A stretch of DNA of 11,577 nt from Echinostoma caproni (taxonomy: Eukaryota > Platyhelminthes > Trematoda > Plagiorchiida > Echinostomatidae): positions 49,065 to 60,641 of the forward strand of contig UZAN01040600.1 in NCBI GenBank assembly GCA_900618425.1. The letters run 5' to 3'. Both the position numbers and the translations under genes were made by a program. Positions 1 through 10,240 of the stretch are shown piece by piece; the first letter of the stretch is position 1, and each line of letters starts with the position of its first letter. Below the pieces are notes generated by a model. It searched no databases. It saw nothing but the letters and a program-made list of their open reading frames with translations, and had not been told where the DNA came from.

Positions 1-501
1 ACGTTCGGAATCAGTAGCTGGAAAAGTAACATCTAAAGGCGGAATGCGAATTGCGCCCGAACGGAATTTATTTCAGCTGGTATGGGTATTGTCTACAGCG
101 AATGCCTTTTTCTCTTGATTATGTTCCTTGACCTGCGCTTGCTAATATGCCAAATGTAAGTCTACTACTGAAAGAACATTCGCACTTTCTCAACTACGGA
201 CGGGACTGGAACCAGCTTGTTTATCCGGAGAAAATCTACGCAGAACAGACATTTTCTGTCTGTTGACCATCAGAACTGCGAGAGGGCTTTAAGTTCTTTG
301 TCGGTTATCACAGAGATGTCTATCGTAAACAAATGCATTTAAAATGTGATGAATCAATGAACTCCAAGAGAGTGAAACACAGAACGAAGACCGCCAACAG
401 TGCCCAGTGTCTGTAAACAACCGAAGAGGTTAAACCAAACAAAATACTCCGAAAAGGGACTTTCGGATATCAAACCAGAAACTCGTTTCACACAAACCTA
501 C
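1..501 (-). other. Intron of the DOP1 homologue (partial)
   Basis: This is the intron that follows the RFALLWHL exon. It begins with the donor GTAGGT at 501 and runs off the left edge. I see no open frame of interest, no repeat that I recognise and no second exon. Confidence 0.5.
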
Positions 502-1010
502 CGATAGAAAGGAACCGCGTGCAGTCCAGGTAGCTTGGTTGCGGTAGATAGGCCAGCAGAGGTTCCTCCGTCCAACTGTGCCAAACCCATTGTGAATCGG
601 CGCCAGCATGGTGCAGCAATGGTGCGACTGTAGTCAGGGGGTTTGGTCCACAATTGCAACTGAGGACTATAATCAGACGGAAGTCGTTGAAGTGATACGT
701 GTTTGGCGAGCGGAGCTGCACGCATCAGATGCCAGAGTAAAGCGAATCGGGCCTGTGCGTCCACTTGGATGCGTAAATCGGGGGACCGCATTTGGGAGAG
801 GATGAAAGACTCAACTGTAGACCCAGTCCCCGCGAACAAGTTAGCCGAGACGTTAGAAGGGCCATATATTGGGCGAGACTCAGCGAATGGTGTAGAATTA
901 GGAGAGACGGGTGGAGTGAGCTGATGCAATCGAACGAGCAAGTTGGCTGCATCCTCATTATAGGCGAACTTGTCCGGGGCCAGATAGGCCCAAAGTGAGA
1001 CACCCAAGCG
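502..1010 (-). CDS. DOP1/Dopey homologue, large exon with the RFALLWHL segment
   Basis: This is a 509-base exon: 169 codons plus two bases. The frame is closed by TAG immediately upstream, and that TAG is also the splice acceptor (accttcatatatggttatctag). The donor is TATCG followed by GTAGGT. The first residues, RLGVSLWAYLAPDKFAYNED, then AANLLVRLHQL, match the DOP1 block with a Trp-containing helix followed by a hydrophobic segment ending in RLHxL. A variable linker leads to ESFILSQMRSPDLRIQVDAQ and ARFALLWHLMRAAP, the most recognisable DOP1 signature in the window (Arg-Phe-x-x-Leu-Trp-His-Leu). The last 70 or so residues are Pro/Ser/Leu-rich and do not resemble DOP1 in my memory. They may be a lineage-specific insertion, or the true donor may lie earlier in the exon. 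The next exon would lie beyond the left edge. Confidence 0.78.
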
Positions 1011-2993
1011 CTAGATAACCATATATGAAGGTAAATACAGTGACTTCAAGACAAATCACACAACAAACCAATAGAAAAGCTGTCTATCATCAGATTAGTA
1101 AATAGTGACTGAGCAGATATAACAGTGGAAGAATGCGTCTTATTTTAGAGTGGATGTTAGGATCACAATGGTGGTAGCGTTCAGCCTCCGTTTGATATTC
1201 AGCGAAGCATACCTTTCCCCGTTTGACCTTGCATCACACAAAAGCCCGTCGATTGGTCGATTCCTTCGCCCTGCTTGTACAACGGCAATTAGACCAAAAC
1301 CTAGCGTGAAGGTGTATGCCAATACCAATTGAATATACCATATAGGCTGTTAAGCTTGAGTATCATTAACAGTATTGCTCGTGTATCTGTTTACTTCCTG
1401 AGCCCGTCTGGTTTAGCCCCTGGGAATATTTTGATCTAGATATTGCCCCAACTTTTATTTACTTTTACTCATAATTGCACTGGTTCACCAAACCGGTAGC
1501 AGTGAATGTTGCACATGCGGCGTGTTGTCTAAATCTCCGAGCGCTGTGAAATTTTGAATCATTGTCATTTCTACACAACGAGCTGGAGGATAAATTGTAA
1601 AAATTCGAGCAGAACAGGTGAGCAACAGTCACAAATCTCATGACCGACTTATTCAAGCAATTGTATGAAAAACGATCAAATCAGACTGGGTGCATTGAAG
1701 CTAATCGAGAAGAAAATCGACAACTACTTTTCGAGTTGTTGAAGGTATGAGGTCTGCCGATACAAAATAAATGATACATCTGTAAACTAAAAACTGGTGG
1801 TGGTCACATGATTGCATCGTGAGATATCATCATAGGAAAGTAATGCATTCTTTAGCTCCAAGAAGCACTTATCAACCTCGATGGACTCACAATTTTAATT
1901 GATTATCAACTATAGTGAGGTGAGAAGCGCACGAATGAATCACAAATGTGGGGGAGCAACCTGTAGTGATATTTTATCGTCAAGGAAATAATGATGACAA
2001 ACTGATATATGCATTGTGGACATTACCTAACTCAAAGGCATGCGCTGAGCACGCGATCACGTGCGGCATGGGTATTGATGAACTGATGCATAGAGGGTTA
2101 GTTTTATGTTATAAATTAAAACTTTTCTCAGCAAAATTTCAAATCTAGCCTTGATGACTTGTGAATTGTTTTATACAATCCCACAATTTGATGTCCCCAA
2201 GATCATACGACGAGGTCTTTTTGTCGTCATCCCAAGAGTACATAAGGTTACCGGCAGGATATTAGAACCATTTGCATTTGTGTCTCTTCTTGCAGCACAA
2301 CAAAATGAATCAACAGATAAAAATGAACTGTTTATTTGTCAATTTCACTCATTCCTGAATGAACAGTTTGGTGATCTAGCAAAATGAGCACAGCATACTA
2401 TTATTTAAAAATAAACTAAATCACTCATCTGGCTAGCGTAATGGTGGATTATGTTTCCTCGACTCTACCGTTTTCCCCAAATATCTATGTACATCAACCA
2501 AATACAATTTCTATATTTTGGCTCTTTTCTGAGACTGCAATCTCTAAGATATTCCGCGAACTCATCATGACCCCGCGCCTATGTGAGTGGAATACGCGAA
2601 AATTCGATTTGTATGGATGGACTTTAAGTTTTGACATCTCAATCGATTTCCCGATACCGGGCCAAACTCGACTACTTCCTTCGCTCTTAAAACCGAGAAC
2701 GCAACCATTATTTTGCGATGAAAACCAATTGTTAGAGGACGGATTGGTTTCCACGATATCTCAGATAGCGAAGCAGGTGTTTGCGAGGGAGGTGTAGACA
2801 GTGATCTTATAAGGGTTCTATAGGCAAACCAGTAGACCGAATGTACACCTGGGTATTCCACCACCGACGCTACTCTGCTCTTTTGAGTTTCCAGCGGCTC
2901 CGACATAACTGTGAAACGATAAAGAAAAGAAAATACAAAATGATTTCCCCAGAACCATTGGAACATTTCAACCTAGCCTTTGTACAAACCAAG

Positions 2994-3081
2994 GGTGGAA
3001 GACAGTAGATTCTCTCCGAAACGCTTTTAAGCGTTTCAACTACCTGGATCTGATTTGGTAACACCTGATGAGTCTTCCACC
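2994..3081. repeat. Nested inverted repeats
   Basis: The outer arms are ggtggaagac (2994-3003) and gtcttccacc (3072-3081), a perfect 10-base pair. Inside lies the near-continuous palindrome gaaacgcttttaagcgtttc (3018-3037), with 9-base arms around TT. The whole could form a cruciform or a branched RNA structure. Its origin is unknown to me. Confidence 0.6.
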
Positions 3082-3188
3082 AAAGTATGACATTTGAATG
3101 CGGGAGGCAGCTTCTCGGAGCTGTGGGTGAGAGTTGAAGGTCAGATGAACGACATTAACGCCAGGAATGTTCCAAGTAAACTAGACAG

Positions 3189-3236
3189 TCCTCCAATTGG
3201 AGGAGTAACTCGTACATTTCATTAACTCCATGGAGT
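3189..3236. repeat. Two perfect palindromes in tandem
   Basis: A 16-base perfect palindrome, tcctccaattggagga (3189-3204), is followed after 20 bases by a 12-base one, actccatggagt (3225-3236). The two share the GGAGT / ACTCC motif. They lie about 110 bases from the nested inverted repeats at 2994-3081. Confidence 0.6.
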
Positions 3237-3372
3237 ACGGCTGCTTTGAACAAACTAACCAAGCTGGTGCCGAACTATCTATACATTGTCCCTGTTTGAT
3301 ACAAAGTTTCACAAGAGGAGAAAACTTATGAGAAAGGGATTAGCATGTGGTATTTCGCTTCCAAATTCTTAC

Positions 3373-3653
3373 CAAAAATGTATTGGTCTCCGTGGCTAGG
3401 AACGCAAGCAGACGGCCGCTAAGCACGGGCAAAGTAAGTCGCATCTTGCTTTCGCCCGAGTCCGGTAGCGAATCCGTCGTGACCGGTGTGGAGGAAACAC
3501 GGTGGCTATTCGGTGTGGTCCAACCATGTACGGAGGTGGATGCGTGGAACAGTTCGAATAAGGTATACAATGCCATCGCTTTCAGATCGAAAAAGTCCAC
3601 TTCGGTGGCCGCGTAAAACAGACACACAAGCCATTCGGGTAAAACCAGCTCAT
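3373..3653 (-). CDS. DOP1/Dopey homologue, exon with the LPEWL segment
   Basis: This is a 281-base exon: two bases that complete an Asp codon, then 93 codons. The acceptor is excellent (ttacacattctttccag) and the donor is TTG followed by GTAAGA. The peptide opens ELVLPEWLVCLFYAATEVDF and continues FDLKAMALYTLFELFHAS, which matches the DOP1 pattern of PEWL, a short hydrophobic segment, and a helix ending in a T/S-L-hydrophobic-(D/E)-L motif. A Ser/Thr/Pro-rich linker follows, then LPVLSGRLLAFLATETNTFL, which leads without a phase break into the next exon. The open frame extends upstream of 3653 to 3837, but the strong acceptor and the phase match put the exon start at 3653. The gene's role would be membrane traffic between Golgi and endosomes (family knowledge). 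The recognition rests on pattern memory, not on a search. Confidence 0.75.
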
Positions 3654-4516
3654 CTGGAAAGAATGTGTAATCGAAGACAGGATTAGGTATCACGTGACAA
3701 TGCTTGAATTCAATCAAACTAAGTGGGAGGAACAGACCAAACGAATAACAGACGAAGTCCTTGAGGGAAGGAATTGAAGTCAGTCTCGGAACGGAAATAA
3801 AGAGTGCGCAAATCACACGATGGTCACACGATGTCAATCAGTGCAATGTGCAAGTCACAAACTGAGTGAGGATAGACAGATAAACGATACTAGTGATCAG
3901 TTGTGAGTAGCTGGTGAAAATTTTAGAAAAATGCAATCACCTTGTCCACGGAAGTGAGGTCTTATGGAAGAAAAATAGATATTAATAGCGACGCTGACAA
4001 AAAGAACAGGATGAACTAACCTTGAAGTGATCACGTTTGGAAATTGTATACTTGGCCCATCAGTACTGAATGTGACTTAGTGATCTTCACAGATGGAGCA
4101 CTTAATTTTCTGGTTAACCATTAGTAGCAGTGGCCGAATTCGTAGTTCACTGAGTTTAACACGTCTGGATTTGATAGTGAACAGGAATGATCGAATTAGT
4201 TAGTTGTGATACGCACCAATCGATGGTATCCCTGAAGACAAACAACGCCCCCCAGAGTCCATTGAGATTATGAAGAAGGTATCAAACTATGTCATCGAGC
4301 TCTCCGCGTTTGGTGGAAAACGAGTCTGAATGTGAGCACGCAACCAGAGAGAGAAAACTGCAGTCCCCTGCAAAACTTACAAGGAACTGAGAAATGTCAA
4401 CAAACATGCCGAACTTCTTTCCACTTTGTTCTGTATCCCAATCCACCTGCCTGCTGTTGTAGTTATTGTTATTATTGTTGTGATGTTGGCACCATGCTTG
4501 CCTACAAGCCTATGTC

Positions 4517-4552
<36 letters not shown>

Positions 4553-4568
4553 GCATATGTATATATGC
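4517..4568. repeat. TA dinucleotide microsatellite
   Basis: A nearly pure AT/TA tract interrupted by single G or GC steps (tatatgtatata, atatgcatatg). It is preceded at about 4450-4486 by a TTG/TTA-type trinucleotide tract (gttgttgtagttattgttattattgttg reading in pieces). The Tyr/Ile-rich open frames across it are artefacts of the repeat. Confidence 0.9.
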
Positions 4569-5180
4569 CAGGGGTGGTATACTTACGTATGCCAGAGGTC
4601 GTCAAGTGAGGGCGTCATCGGCAACGGTGCGTAAGGCAGTTGCATCAAAGCAGGAAGAATATAGCGGTGGCCAAAATGAGAAAAAAGCGAGTGCTTTCGA
4701 AAGGTAGGGTGGAAGCATACGGTGAACGATTGCGCTATTGTGTATGAGGCTTTCGAACAGCAAAATTATTCCATACCAGACTGGCATTTTGCCGATGAAA
4801 TAAAAGCAGGGAAAAGTGGTCAGAATGTTGCTTCTCGAGGAGGCTCGCAGAGAGAGCGCACAATGGAACAGTAAGAAGAAATGAGGGGGACAGAGTGTAC
4901 GAGAACACAAGAGTCGTACCTAGGGACGAGAGGAGGAAAAGTAACACATCCATGTGACGAATATGGAGGCCGAAACCGAGGTAGTTGATTGATCACAGCC
5001 TTCGCGAACGTTAATATGTGAAGCGCGATTTTGAAGGTTTGTTGATTGAGCGGCAGGAAAAGCGATAATGACAGAAGTTAAGACGCAGTTGGAATGGAAG
5101 TCAAATTGGACACCCGAAAAAAACGAATGAACCTGTTGACGCATATGGTGCTCAATCACTTCGTTTGGTACAGAGTCCTC

Positions 5181-5507
5181 AATGGCTACCGCAATCCAAC
5201 GCAGTTCAGTTCAGTTTCCACAAGCAATAAGTACGCACTTTGTGCGCCGCTTTTAGCTGCTGTATTATAACGGCGCATTCGGATAAAATAGCATCAGGAA
5301 GATTGGAACGTTGAAAGCAGATTCAAAGAGAAGATAGAAAATCCATATAGATTAGGGTTGCAAGTAGATGCACGAGTGCCACTGTTTGCGACATTCAACT
5401 ATATCACTCAGTGTCTCTAACCCCCGGTTACGATGATCTCGAGGTCTCCATCCAGGGGGCCTAACGCGACCTATATGACCGAGTGTCCCGGTTAGCGTTT
5501 TCATATC
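5181..5507 (-). mobile_element. LINE 3' end, second copy, 5' truncated
   Basis: On the minus strand a frame starting at 5507 reads DMKTLTGTLGHIGRVRPPGW, then RPRDHRNRGLETLSDIVECR, then KQWHSCIYLQP, with a stop at 5352-5354. This is the extreme C-terminus of the same LINE polyprotein as the copy at 10241-11070 (KTLTRKL...WGPRDHGYRWLETLSDTAG). The untranslated tail after the stop also aligns with that copy, including tctctttgaatctgctttca against tctctttggtgctactttca, and a closing motif with aaactgaactgaactg. Upstream of 5507 I cannot extend the match, so the copy appears 5' truncated, as is usual for LINEs. The longer open frame at 5703-5461 overlaps it in a different frame and is not the LINE protein. 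Confidence 0.85.
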
Positions 5508-7707
5508 GAACAAAGTAAGTGAAACAGGCATCGATCATTGTTCGAGCGATCCTCAAAATACTTTCCTCAGTCAGAATACCGACTCTGCTGTCAATGAAAA
5601 ATGAGATCATGGAGCTACCAAACCAATATTGGGTAAAAACACCGTAGTGCAAGAACACAAAACCGAAACAAAATGTAGCCTCGCTTGTTAGGCGATAACT
5701 CACATTGGTGAAAAGTTTACGCCAGAGTTAGTATGAGAAGGTGCAAATGGGCTGTGCAACACACATATATACATATAAACACAGATGATGATGATTCAGT
5801 TTGGCAATCCGGGTCGGGAGAAATCAAACTGGGATGACTGATTAGGAGAACGAAAAAAATTAGGGTATCGTGCATTGTGATCTTCCCAGTCCAGTTCGAG
5901 AACGCGAACGATTGCGAATAGAAACAGGAGAGGCAATCGGTCACGCACCACAACGTGAAAGCAAACAATTACCTAGTTGATAATATCTCCGCGATTGGCA
6001 GAATCTCACTGGCATCGAATGATGAACTGGGGTTAGAAAGACAGGGAAAAGTAGTTGTGTATGCGAAACATTTAGGAACTACGACAGGTCATAGATCTAT
6101 CAAATCTCTTCGTGCGAATTCGCAGAACAATCGAGCAGAAGCAGGGCAAAAGTAAACCACCAGCTCCCGGTGATATTTGCAGGCGTACGTGTGACCCTAT
6201 AAGCCAACACAATTACGGTTCCAGAAAACTTCTATGCTTTCTAACAGTGAGATGGTTTTCATATGGTGCAACAGTAAATGAAAGTGTGTATGATGATTAT
6301 TTCAGATCATAGAGGAACCAGTTGATAAGAGCCATATTGGTTGTCAAAAGATCACCCCATGATCAGCGTAGACCGGGGGCATGGTTGAAAATAGCTATTT
6401 ATGTATATAGGGTTTCAGTTTCCGGATTTTGACTGCAAATAATAAACTGTAAGCATAGACAAAAGTCAAACCATAGCTTGTACAAATTACTCGCTTCAGA
6501 TCTGGCAGCTTTCATTCGTCATTGACGGAATGGTCTGTGCCCAAAGCCGATGTGACCAACTTCTGCGGTTTGGCACAGCCATATTGGAAAGGTGTATAGT
6601 CCGCACTGCAGCTTGATTTGCCGTGCAAGCTATCTTACTGATACCGATAAAAGTTTTCGGTGTGAGATGAAATATCACTGAGACGATAATCAATCTGGAT
6701 AGGTATGCATGAGTCACTTGAATTTAGTTCACAAAATTTACTGTTTCCTGTTCTGGAATATTAAACAAGATCAGGTATCAAGCGGTGCAAAACATGGTCA
6801 CTAGTTTGAAAACGACTAGACGCACCCACAAGGGAGTTGAGATTTTGTACCAATCTCTTTGAATATGCGCAACCGGATTGATTGAGATCCAGCTAGAAAG
6901 TGGAACGCAAAAGATTTATTGACTATGTCCCCATCAGATCTGTTTCAGTAGGAGTGTTCATGCAACTCCAGGCTCCCTCTGATCTGAATGAATGACCCTG
7001 AGCCTATATATTCTAGTATTTTAATATATTCTAAATACAAATTTGTAATCACAAAGAAGAATAAAGTGGACAACAAATTCCTCAGACCCCCGCAGCGTTA
7101 CCGGATCACGGAAATCAAGATGGTGTGTCATTAGCACAGTGCACAACAAGTTCCAGTTAAAGGAGAGGAGAGTGTGACTTTCGATGAGCAATACCAGTGA
7201 CTAATTTTACCCAACAACGGTAAGTAAAAAAACACTTTTGCACCCATCGATTCAGAGCGGGAGTGTAGGGTGCTTCATTCATTTTCTCGTTCTACACTGA
7301 TAGTCCTTCTATTTCGCACAACTTCATTGTCTGAAAATATGCTGATTTTCGCTGCCCCGCTCATATGTGCTAATATAGTCAAATGTTCCGTTTCGCCGGC
7401 TTTGCGAGCTCCGCCAGTTGCTTGCAATTACAGTAACACCAATGGAGGCGACGTCACCCCAAGTACAGAAGATATAACCTCGAGCGACGATAAAAAGTTT
7501 GCGAAAAAAGTGCGCAGATCAGTGAACAGGCGAAAATGAATCCAGTTAAAGTGAGCTACAAGTTGCAATACCTCGTCCACTGCCGCTGGATCGAGTTCCT
7601 CTTCATCATCAAGATAAGCCCTTGCTACTACACTTTATTCAGTAATCTTTATCTTGCTGTGTATAGTCTAAATATACCCAAGGCCAATACCGTAAAGTAC
7701 CTTCGAA

Positions 7708-7880
7708 TTGGGCAGTGGTGGTCAGATGTTTAGGTTACCAAATTGTGACCCGGGATTCGGGGTTCGAAGCGCTCCACCGGTACCCGTCTTCCGAATTTCT
7801 GTATTTTCCCAAGCAGCTGTTGTACGGCCGCGGCCCCCTTCCTGAAAGTTGACTGTACATATGCATTCAATAAATAAACA
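7708..7880 (+). mobile_element. Candidate tRNA-derived SINE
   Basis: The block begins with TGGTGGTCAGATGTTTAGG (7716-7734), which closely resembles the A-box region of tRNA-Glu (TGGTGGTCTAGTGGTTAGG). A B-box-like GGTTCGAAGC follows at 7761-7770. The spacing of about 45 bases between the two boxes is that of a tRNA gene. A unique body of about 85 bases follows, and the block ends in an A-rich tail (caataaataaaca, 7868-7880). The cloverleaf stems do not look intact, so this is not a working tRNA gene. Together these point to a SINE with a tRNA-like head on the plus strand. I could not find convincing target-site duplications. Confidence 0.5.
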
Positions 7881-8285
7881 AGGAAGTAAAAAGACATTTT
7901 ACTTGTTCTATCTCGCAGTCTTGCCCAATCAATCAACGTTGAAAACATTTTTTTCTCAAATATTCGCCGGTTATCCTTCGATATCTCCAGAGTTGATCAG
8001 ATTCTTGTTCTCCAAAAATTCATCTTTAAATTCTTGTCTGAAAAACACATTCTGCTCTCTCTCTCTTCGTTGGACTGCTGAAAATTTGCCTTTTAGATGC
8101 ATAAAACCTTTCCTGACTTGACTATACGACATTGGGTTACGTATGCACCAACAGTTAGCGGACTACGGTCGTTAGGGTACAAATGCAGCGCGAGTGTGTG
8201 AAGTTAAAATGTGCGAGGTGATTTCGGATAAAGGAAAACGAATCAACACGTGGCCTCGACTAGTAAAAATCGTCACGAGACTGAC

Positions 8286-8478
8286 CTGAACCGGGCACAG
8301 CAATCAGATCGCCACAGAACAACTCGGGCAACGTTTGCGATGCATTCGCGTCCGGGGTTTGTTTGCAACTACCACAAAACTGTCCCTCACTGATTAGAAA
8401 GGGGAAGTTGGACATTTGAATGAGGAGGCAGCACAATTGTGAAAACAGTGGAAGCCAGCCTGGTGGGACCACAATGTG
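8286..8478 (-). CDS. DOP1/Dopey homologue, internal exon with ambiguous 5' edge
   Basis: The exon holds 64 codons plus one base. It ends at TTCAG followed by the donor GTCAGT, leaving a single G. That G pairs with AT at the start of the 3653 exon to make an Asp codon, which is good evidence that the two exons join. The peptide runs HIVVPPGWLPLFSQLCCLLI, then QMSNFPFLISEGQFC and a polar stretch ending LIAVPGS. This resembles the Cys/Leu-rich helical segment just before the conserved LPEWL block of DOP1 proteins. I chose position 8478 for the start (acceptor ...ttctgcccgtgag) because it is phase 0 and fits the upstream exon. A rival acceptor at 8540 (tgcttcactccaag) would add 20 codons and one base but needs a phase-2 donor upstream. 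In the longer version the ambiguous base N at 8503 falls in a codon ATN (Ile or Met). Confidence 0.65.
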
Positions 8479-8502
8479 CTCACGGGCAGAAGCGGAATGG
8501 TA

Positions 8503-8503
8503 N
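8503..8503. other. Ambiguous base (N)
   Basis: This is the only undetermined base in the window. On the minus strand it is the third position of an ATN codon in the extended version of the exon, or it is intronic if the exon starts at 8478. It lies in a local repeat (atggta twice), which may have caused an assembly conflict. Confidence 0.95.
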
Positions 8504-10240
8504 ATGGTAGACACTACCAGGTGGGCATAATCGCGCGGACTTGGAGTGAAGCAAAGAGGTCAGAAATGCATTGATCTACGAAAAAGAACCAGGGAGGGCA
8601 AGACAAGACAGAAAAAAATTTGGTAACCGTGTAACAAATATTCTGATAGATTTAACGTTTGAACATTACGTGAGCGGCCTTTAAGGTATTGCGAAGGGTC
8701 AGTGCAGTCGGATCATCAGGTTTGATAGACAGCCCACGTGAACTAAGAAACCGCTGGTAACTCTACAGATAATCAAATGATGTTGAGAAAAGTAAACTAA
8801 ACTGAAATGTGCATAGAGCTAAGTGTAAAGGTTGCTGTTATTAAGTCACTATAAAAGTTCTACTTCACAGTTGAGACTAGACAAAAAAGCTTTTTAGTCA
8901 CATTGTAGAACGCATAGGTGCAAAAATTCCATCCGGCCCCCCAGAGTTCCTCATTTGGGAAATCGAAAACATTATTCAACTACCATCTTTAACCTCGATC
9001 GCTGAACGGATGTGCTGTGACAGCGGTCTCCGTTTTATTTTTCAACATCTGGCTGGAAGAAATATTTCCAACTACTGTCCTTAAGGAAGATACCGCTGAA
9101 TTTCCACAACAACTTGCATTGAAACTTGCATAAATGGTCAGATTACGCAGCAAGGCAGATTTGCTAAATATCAAATGATTAGTCTTTATTAGCCTATGGG
9201 TATCGACTGTACGGCTAACGCGAGGCTTTTGCATACATTAATCATGGTAGACGTCTTTTCCGTTCTTTACCTGGCTCACTATCACGCCTGTACTATTGAG
9301 GCCTTTTGTGGTTCGCCACTCGAGCCTCAGGGTCATAACTGGCGTTTTCCCTCAAATGAATCCTGGGAGTAGCTAATTGTGAACGTTCTCGCTCAATCTA
9401 CTCAATGGACAAATAAACCATTAACTCATCGGCCCACTAACAACCGTAGACTGAACAGTAAAATCAATTATGTACACCAATTTCTCCAAACATCTCTTAC
9501 TCTCGCTCTGTTTGCGACCCAAACCCGAATCCCAACCTAAGCGAAAACCACTCAAGCTTAAGCTTCAAACTACGTTTTTCACTTCTTGTCTACCCAGAAC
9601 TGTTGTCTGTGCCTTTATCCACTAACAGGTCATCGCAATGAGAATATCAAAGCCTGATTTGTCTAAATGAGGATTCTAGCCAATGCTGTTGAAGCTTAGA
9701 CTTATTTCTTTCAATCATTAATTTGTGTGTTGTATCACAGAGGTAAGCAATGGGATCATAATGACCATCGGCAACAAATACGGAGGACAGCAAACCAATG
9801 CCACGTTTGACTTTGGTTGAAGTTGAGTGTTTGTTCAATCAGTAAAAACGTCATCTTCATCTTCTCCTTCACATTTGCCAGTACGAAACCGACCATCATT
9901 TAGACAGGAACATGAAATAGCAATAAAATTACTAATCTAATGATGGTTCAGGGTAAATGTGCGGCTCGTCGGATGTAATACTTTCTCGACACACATGATC
10001 TAATGATCTTCCTCACACACTGTGTTGCCCTGACACGGTTCGTTCCAAGATGTTCGGTCTGCGTGGTATATTCGCATTTCAATCCGTTATCTATGTTCGT
10101 ACAACTTGCCTGTTGTCGATCGAGGTATGAGAGCAAAATATAGGACAACAATAGACTCCATTTTGGTACAATGCCCACTTGTGTGTAGCTGAACGAAGAT
10201 TGATGTGAGGATGACAGAATCCATCACCTTCTGAGGTGTC

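Larger units (their letters stand above)
1011..3372 (-). other. Intron of the DOP1 homologue
   Basis: The intron runs from donor GTAAGA (3372) to acceptor ttatctag (1011). Both edges are phase 0. It contains several open frames on the plus strand (1948-2148, 2151-2387, 2441-2797) that I cannot assign to any family, and a cluster of palindromes at 2994-3236. Nothing in 1011-1900 stands out. Confidence 0.6.
3654..8285 (-). other. Large intron of the DOP1 homologue with repeats
   Basis: The intron runs from donor GTCAGT (8285) to acceptor ttctttccag (3654). Both junctions are phase 1 and rebuild an Asp codon. It holds a trinucleotide tract and TA microsatellite near 4450-4568, a minus-strand LINE 3' end (5181-5507), a stretch open on both strands (7270-7650) and a tRNA-like SINE candidate (about 7708-7880). 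Between these I see no supported gene; 5700-7260 shows nothing I can name. Confidence 0.6.

Noticed and set aside
2565..2966. A 133-codon minus-strand open frame in the same orientation as the gene
   Set aside because: It has no recognisable domain, and the flanking DOP1 exons already join in phase without it.
3654..3837. Upstream extension of the open frame before the LPEWL exon
   Set aside because: A strong acceptor (ttctttccag) and the rebuilt Asp codon at the junction place the exon start at 3653.
4332..4707. Plus-strand open frames rich in Tyr, Ile and Cys
   Set aside because: They are produced by the TA microsatellite and the adjoining trinucleotide tract.
5461..5703. An 80-codon minus-strand open frame that looks protein-like
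   Set aside because: Its last part overlaps the LINE copy in a different frame, and I could not link the rest to any family or to splice sites in phase with the DOP1 exons.
6496..6717. A minus-strand frame with a faint likeness to LINE residues (AAVRT)
   Set aside because: The likeness covers only a few residues and does not continue in any frame.
7716..7785. A functional tRNA gene
   Set aside because: The A and B boxes are present, but the acceptor, anticodon and T stems do not pair properly.
9647..9838. A minus-strand frame (GIGLLSSVFVADGHYDPIAY) as a possible missing exon
   Set aside because: There is no similarity to DOP1 that I recognise, and no acceptor and donor pair of the needed phase.
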